Source of the DNA: Burkholderia multivorans ATCC BAA-247 | GTDB taxonomy: Bacteria > Pseudomonadota > Gammaproteobacteria > Burkholderiales > Burkholderiaceae | DNA length: 64,000 nucleotides | NCBI RefSeq assembly: GCF_000959525.1 | Contig: NZ_CP009832.1 | Coordinates: 2,666,001 to 2,730,000 of the forward strand | Reading direction: 5' to 3' | Shown: positions 60,165-64,000 of the stretch, one piece after another | How the letters are laid out: every line of letters begins with the position of its first letter | Position numbering within the stretch: the first letter of the stretch is position 1 | Notes under the pieces: model-generated | Databases searched by the model: none | The model's input: only the letters and a program-made list of their open reading frames with translations | Told to the model about the DNA's origin: nothing | Translations under genes and position numbers: made by a program

Positions 60165-61343
60165 TTGAAACACGAACGCATCGATTATCGCACGGGCATC
60201 CTGTCGTCCCCGGCCGAGGTCGCGGCCGACGAATGGAACACGCTGCTCGCGCGCGACGCGCAGCCGACGCCGTTCCTGCGCCACGAGTTCCTCGACGCGC
60301 TGCATGTCGCGCGCTGCGCGGTCGACGAAACCGGCTGGTCGCCGCACTTCGTCACGCTGACCGACGCGCGCACGGGCCGGCTCGCGGCGGCCGCGCCCGT
60401 CTATGCGAAGCAGCATTCGTACGGCGAATACGTGTTCGACTGGGCCTGGGCCGACGCCTATCAGCGCAACGGGCTGTCGTACTACCCGAAGCTGCTGTGC
60501 GCGGTACCGTTCACGCCGGTGCAGGGCACGCGGCTGCTCGCCGTCGACGACGACGCGCGCCGCCGTCTCGCCGCGACGCTGCTCGCGTTCGCCGAGCAGA
60601 GCGACGCATCGTCGCTGCACGTGCTGTTCCCGACCGGCGACGAGGCGCGGCTGCTCGAATCGATGGGGATGATGCTGCGCGAAGGCGTGCAGTTCCACTG
60701 GGTCAACGACGGCTACCGGCACTTCGACGACTTCCTCGGCACGCTCGAACAGAAAAAGCGCAAGAACATCCGCGCGGAGCGCCGCAAGGTGCGCGACGCG
60801 GGCGTCACGTTCCGGCGGCTCACCGGCGAGCGCATTACCGATGCGGACTGGCGCTTCTTCACGCGCTGCTACCGGCAGACCTATCGCGAACACTATTCGA
60901 GCCCGTACCTGAATCTCGACTTCTTCCGCGCGATCGGCGCGACGATGCCCGAGAACCTGCTGCTCGTGATCGCCGAAGCCGACGGGCAGCCGATCGCGAG
61001 CGCGCTGGCCGTCTATCGCCGCGGCGAGCATGGCGGCGGCACGCTGTACGGCCGCTACTGGGGGGCGCTCGAGCACGTGCCCTGCCTGCATTTCGAGACG
61101 GCGTACTATCAGCTGCTCGAGTTCTGCATCGAAGCGGAACTCGACACGTTCGAAGGCGGCGCGCAAGGCGAGCACAAGCTCGCGCGCGGCTTTCTGCCGA
61201 CCGTCACGCACTCCGCGCACTGGCTCGCGCATCCGGCCTTCGCCGACGCGGTCGCGCACTTTCTCGAACGCGAGACCGAGCATATCCACGCGTACGTCGA
61301 CGAATTGCGCGAGCACGATCCGTTTCGGCGCAGCCGAAGCTAG
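60165..61343 (+). CDS. GNAT-like peptidogalycan-type protein (COG3146/DUF482)
   Basis: A 392-residue protein of the DUF482 acyltransferase family: TPFLRHEFLDALHVARCAVD, YVFDWAWADAYQRNGLSYYP, FLGTLEQKKRKNIRAERRKV and CLHFETAYYQLLEFCIEAEL with the Glu/His cluster of the family. The frame begins with TTG 60165; no nearer in-frame ATG gives the whole domain. Divergent from nadE. Substrate unknown; N-acyl transfer to envelope components is the usual suggestion. Confidence 0.8.
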   Translation: MKHERIDYRTGILSSPAEVAADEWNTLLARDAQPTPFLRHEFLDALHVARCAVDETGWSPHFVTLTDARTGRLAAAAPVYAKQHSYGEYVFDWAWADAYQRNGLSYYPKLLCAVPFTPVQGTRLLAVDDDARRRLAATLLAFAEQSDASSLHVLFPTGDEARLLESMGMMLREGVQFHWVNDGYRHFDDFLGTLEQKKRKNIRAERRKVRDAGVTFRRLTGERITDADWRFFTRCYRQTYREHYSSPYLNLDFFRAIGATMPENLLLVIAEADGQPIASALAVYRRGEHGGGTLYGRYWGALEHVPCLHFETAYYQLLEFCIEAELDTFEGGAQGEHKLARGFLPTVTHSAHWLAHPAFADAVAHFLERETEHIHAYVDELREHDPFRRSRS

Positions 61344-61620
61344 CGTCGCCGCATCCCGCCCGACGTCTCGGCGCGACGTTCGTGCGGCAACGCGAACGTC
61401 GTCGATGCGCGGTCGATCGGTGCGCCGGCGCGATACGGAGGCTCGCGGTTCGCGATGTGGCACGAGACGACGCATCGGCAATCACGTCGCGACCCGGCCG
61501 GATTCCGCGCGTTCGTCGCCCCGCCCCGCGCGCGCCGCGTTCGCGCCCTTCGCCGCAATCGCCCGCGATCGCGCATGCCATTTCTGAGACACTTGCGGTT
61601 CCGCACTCCGCCGATTGGTC

Positions 61621-62325
61621 ATGTCCTGGTTTCTGTATCTGATCGAATGCGTCGACGACAGCGTCTACACGGGCATCACGACCGACGTCGCCGCGCGCTT
61701 CGACGAACACGCGGCCGGCAAGGGCGCGCGCTACACGCGCTCGCGCAAGCCGCGCGCCGTGCTCGCGTCGTTTCCGTTGCCCGACCGGTCGATCGCGTCG
61801 AAGGCCGAATACTGGGTGAAACGGCTGACCGCCACGCAAAAGCGCGAACTGGCCGCCGGTATCCGGACGCTTGCGTCGGTCTTGCCGGCCGCGCTGTTCG
61901 CGGTCGAAGACGAAGTGGAGCGCGTTGCGGCCGGCCAGCCTCCGCGTACGGGTGCCGGCCGGCGACGTGGCGCGAAAGCATCGGTTGCCGTGGAGAAATC
62001 GGCCGACGCGATCGGGCCATCGAAGGCCGCACGCGGAGCGACGCGCGCGCAGCAGGCCACGGGGGCCGAAACGCCTGTCCCGGCCATCCGCAGCGCGAAA
62101 GCGCCGCAGGTCGAGAAGGCGACGAAGACGAAAAGGACGGCCAAGCCGACGAAGGTACCGGCGCCGGCACGCGCCGAAAAAAGCACAAAGCCTGCAAAAG
62201 CCGCACAACCGGCAACAGCCCCCAATGCCCCGACATCCGGACCGAAGCGCCCGCCATCCGCGCGCTCCATCGCCGCCGCGCCACGCAAAACCGGCCGCAC
62301 AAAACAAAACCGCGCGGCCTCGTGA
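61621..62325 (+). CDS. GIY-YIG domain protein with long basic tail
   Basis: A 234-residue protein. The first ~85 residues are a YhbQ/UPF0213 GIY-YIG domain (MSWFLYLIECVDDSVYTGIT, RFDEHAAGKGARYTRSRKPR, SKAEYWVKRL). The remaining ~130 residues are Ala/Lys/Pro-rich (KTKRTAKPTKVPAPARAEKS), like histone H1-type tails, which the short family members lack. A role in DNA binding or repair is possible but unproven. Confidence 0.85.
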   Translation: MSWFLYLIECVDDSVYTGITTDVAARFDEHAAGKGARYTRSRKPRAVLASFPLPDRSIASKAEYWVKRLTATQKRELAAGIRTLASVLPAALFAVEDEVERVAAGQPPRTGAGRRRGAKASVAVEKSADAIGPSKAARGATRAQQATGAETPVPAIRSAKAPQVEKATKTKRTAKPTKVPAPARAEKSTKPAKAAQPATAPNAPTSGPKRPPSARSIAAAPRKTGRTKQNRAAS

Positions 62326-62342
62326 CGAGACTCGCGCGGTTT
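62307..62342. terminator. Terminator between convergent GIY-YIG and ppa genes
   Basis: AAACCGCGCG (62307-62316) pairs perfectly with CGCGCGGTTT (62333-62342), with a 16-base loop, between convergent stops. Confidence 0.75.
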
Positions 62343-62380
62343 GCCTGCACCGCGAACCGGCCGCCGGGCCGGCGCGCCGC

Positions 62381-62908
62381 TTACTTCTTGTAGTTCGCGA
62401 CGCCGTCGGTGATTTCCTTGTGCGCGGCATCGATGCCGGCCCAGCCTTCGACCTTCACCCACTTGCCCTTCTCGAGCGCCTTGTATTGCTCGAAGAAGTG
62501 CTTGATCTGGTCCTTCAGGTACTCCGGCACGTCGTCGATCGACTTCAGGTTCGCCGTCATCGGGCAGACCTTGTCGTGCGGCACCGCGATCAGCTTCGCG
62601 TCGACGCCCGACTCGTCCGTCATCTGCAGCATGCCGAGCGCGCGCGAACGCACGATCGAGCCGGCCAGCAGCGGGAACGGCGTGATCACCAGCACGTCGA
62701 CCGGATCGCCGTCGCCCGACAGCGTCTGCGGGATGTAGCCGTAGTTCACCGGATAGCGCATGCCGGTGCCGATGAAGCGGTCGACGACGAGGAGGCCCAA
62801 CTCCTTGTCCGCCTCGTACTTCACCGGATCGCTCTGCGCGGGAATCTCGATGATCACGTTGAAATCTTGCGGCAGGTCCTTGCCGGCCGGAACATGATTG
62901 AAGCTCAT
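62381..62908 (-). CDS. ppa: Inorganic pyrophosphatase
   Basis: A 175-residue family I enzyme: [41 protein letters not shown] (metal-binding Asp cluster DGDPVD) and [14 protein letters not shown]. It hydrolyses PPi from biosynthesis (including NAD synthetase nearby). Length matches E. coli Ppa (176). Confidence 0.97.
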   Translation of the reverse strand: MSFNHVPAGKDLPQDFNVIIEIPAQSDPVKYEADKELGLLVVDRFIGTGMRYPVNYGYIPQTLSGDGDPVDVLVITPFPLLAGSIVRSRALGMLQMTDESGVDAKLIAVPHDKVCPMTANLKSIDDVPEYLKDQIKHFFEQYKALEKGKWVKVEGWAGIDAAHKEITDGVANYKK

Positions 62909-63181
62909 GAACGCTCTCTGTTGGTCGATGGGAAGTCGGGACAGGGCCGCCGCGGCCGGTGCGCGACGCGGGCGTCCCCGCAGGGAATGCGCCATTATAG
63001 CCAATCGACCGGTGGCGTCCGGACGACGATCGGCCGATAATCGTTCCCGATGTCCGGCGCGCGGACACGATCCGGCGCGGCACCGCCGCGGCCGCCGCGA
63101 CACGACAGCACGACTCCGACCCACCGACCGGCCTCGCAGCCGGGCACCGGCGCCACGTGGCCCGGCACGACAGGAGCAGGC

Positions 63182-64000
63182 ATGGAAGAGGCAAAGCATT
63201 TCATCGCGGGCGAATGGACGTTGCCCGCGCAACTGGAAACGATCGCCGTCATCGATCCGTCCGACGGCCAGCCGTTCGCGACGATCGCGCGCGGCACCGC
63301 GCCGGACATCGAGCGCGCCGTCGCCGCCGCGCGCGACGCGTTCGCCGGTGCGTGGGGCGCCGCGAGCGCGGCCGAGCGTGGCCGCGTGCTGATGCGGCTT
63401 TCGATGCGCGTCGCCGATCATCTCGACGAACTGGCCGCGATCGAGGCGCGCGACACCGGCAAGCCGCTCAAGCAGGCACGCGCCGACGCAGCCGCGCTCG
63501 CGCGCTACTTCGAGTTCTACGCGGGCGCCGCCGACAAGCTGCACGGCGAAACGCTGCCCTATCAGGCCGGCTACACGGTGCTGACCGTACGCGAGCCGCA
63601 CGGCGTGACGGGCCACATCGTGCCGTGGAACTATCCGATGCAGATCTTCGGGCGCAGCGTCGGCGCGGCGCTCGCGGCCGGCAACGCGTGCGTCGTGAAG
63701 CCGGCCGAGGACGCCTGCCTGTCGCTGCTGCGCATCGCGCAGCTCGCGGCCGAAGCCGGGCTGCCGGCCGGCGCGCTGAACATCGTCACCGGTTACGGCC
63801 ACGAGGCGGGTGCCGCGCTCGCGCGTCATCCGGGCATCGACCACATTTCGTTTACCGGCTCGCCGGCAACCGGCAAGCTCGTCGCGCAGATGGCCGCCGA
63901 GAACCACGTGCCCGTCACGCTCGAGCTCGGCGGCAAGTCGCCGCAGATCGTGTTCGCCGATGCCGACCTCGACGCGGCGCTGCCCGTGCTCGTGTCGGCG
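63182..64000 (+). CDS. Aldehyde dehydrogenase (ALDH superfamily), partial
   Basis: The 273-residue N-terminal part of a NAD-dependent aldehyde dehydrogenase. Features: NAD-binding [44 protein letters not shown] and the catalytic Glu in [19 protein letters not shown]; the catalytic Cys lies beyond the right edge. It resembles betaine or aminobutyraldehyde dehydrogenases, but the substrate cannot be told from this part. ATG at 63182 follows AGGAG. Confidence 0.93.
   Translation, partial: MEEAKHFIAGEWTLPAQLETIAVIDPSDGQPFATIARGTAPDIERAVAAARDAFAGAWGAASAAERGRVLMRLSMRVADHLDELAAIEARDTGKPLKQARADAAALARYFEFYAGAADKLHGETLPYQAGYTVLTVREPHGVTGHIVPWNYPMQIFGRSVGAALAAGNACVVKPAEDACLSLLRIAQLAAEAGLPAGALNIVTGYGHEAGAALARHPGIDHISFTGSPATGKLVAQMAAENHVPVTLELGGKSPQIVFADADLDAALPVLVSA

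Overview
The window is high-GC betaproteobacterial DNA. Porin type, gene content and codon use point to Burkholderia, probably the B. cepacia complex; this is inferred from gene families, not from a marker gene. It splits into an integrated phage (1 to about 30.8 kb, left end outside the window) and ordinary chromosome (about 30.8 to 64 kb), with an intact tRNA-Arg(CCT) at the junction. No rRNA, insertion sequence or CRISPR array was seen.

The prophage is a chimeric myovirus. Its head module is lambda-like: TerS/TerL, gpW, portal, ClpP-type protease, decoration protein D, capsid E, head-tail joining protein and gpZ. Its contractile tail is P2-like: V, W, J, I, H fibre, fibre assembly, FI sheath, FII tube, E/E' and tape measure T. 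All late genes run right to left and are punctuated by intrinsic terminators. They follow a zinc-finger Q-like gene, which suggests control by antitermination. Replication and control genes are a Toprim-VapE primase/helicase, a CII-like protein, and divergent Cro-like and CI-like regulators with two sets of operator-like dyads. A rightward early operon from 24.27 to 27.18 kb carries a ParB-like protein and a small HTH protein. The integrase lies at 29.5-30.6 kb. Lysis genes and tail genes U and D are not visible and should lie to the left.

Cargo genes stand out by lower GC (hand counts of single 60-base lines give about 48%, against 65% in the capsid gene). They are a membrane protein at 7.5 kb, an MltR-like protein at 17.4 kb, and an integrase-proximal block at 27.2-29.4 kb made of a second membrane protein and a tightly coupled TPR-like plus HEPN-like gene pair. 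This block is the best candidate for an undescribed defence or toxin-antitoxin module. Other unusual prophage signals are a 132-bp nested palindrome beside the primase gene, a dispersed AAAGTTRCTTT motif found only in the phage part, an in-frame amber codon that splits the large terminase, and a probable +1 frameshift in the tail chaperone.

The chromosomal part holds two short-chain dehydrogenases flanking an isoaspartyl methyltransferase/erythromycin-esterase fusion, a TetR regulator, ecotin, a DHA2-type efflux pump, OtsA coupled to a small P-loop NTPase, paired lipoproteins, a two-gene ABC importer with a fused double permease, an OmpR/EnvZ-type two-component system divergent from a Spy-like protein, a pirin, a complete polar amino-acid ABC importer, a LysR gene broken by a 2-bp insertion, a porin, P-II, glutamine-dependent NAD synthetase, a GIY-YIG protein, pyrophosphatase, and the start of an aldehyde dehydrogenase.
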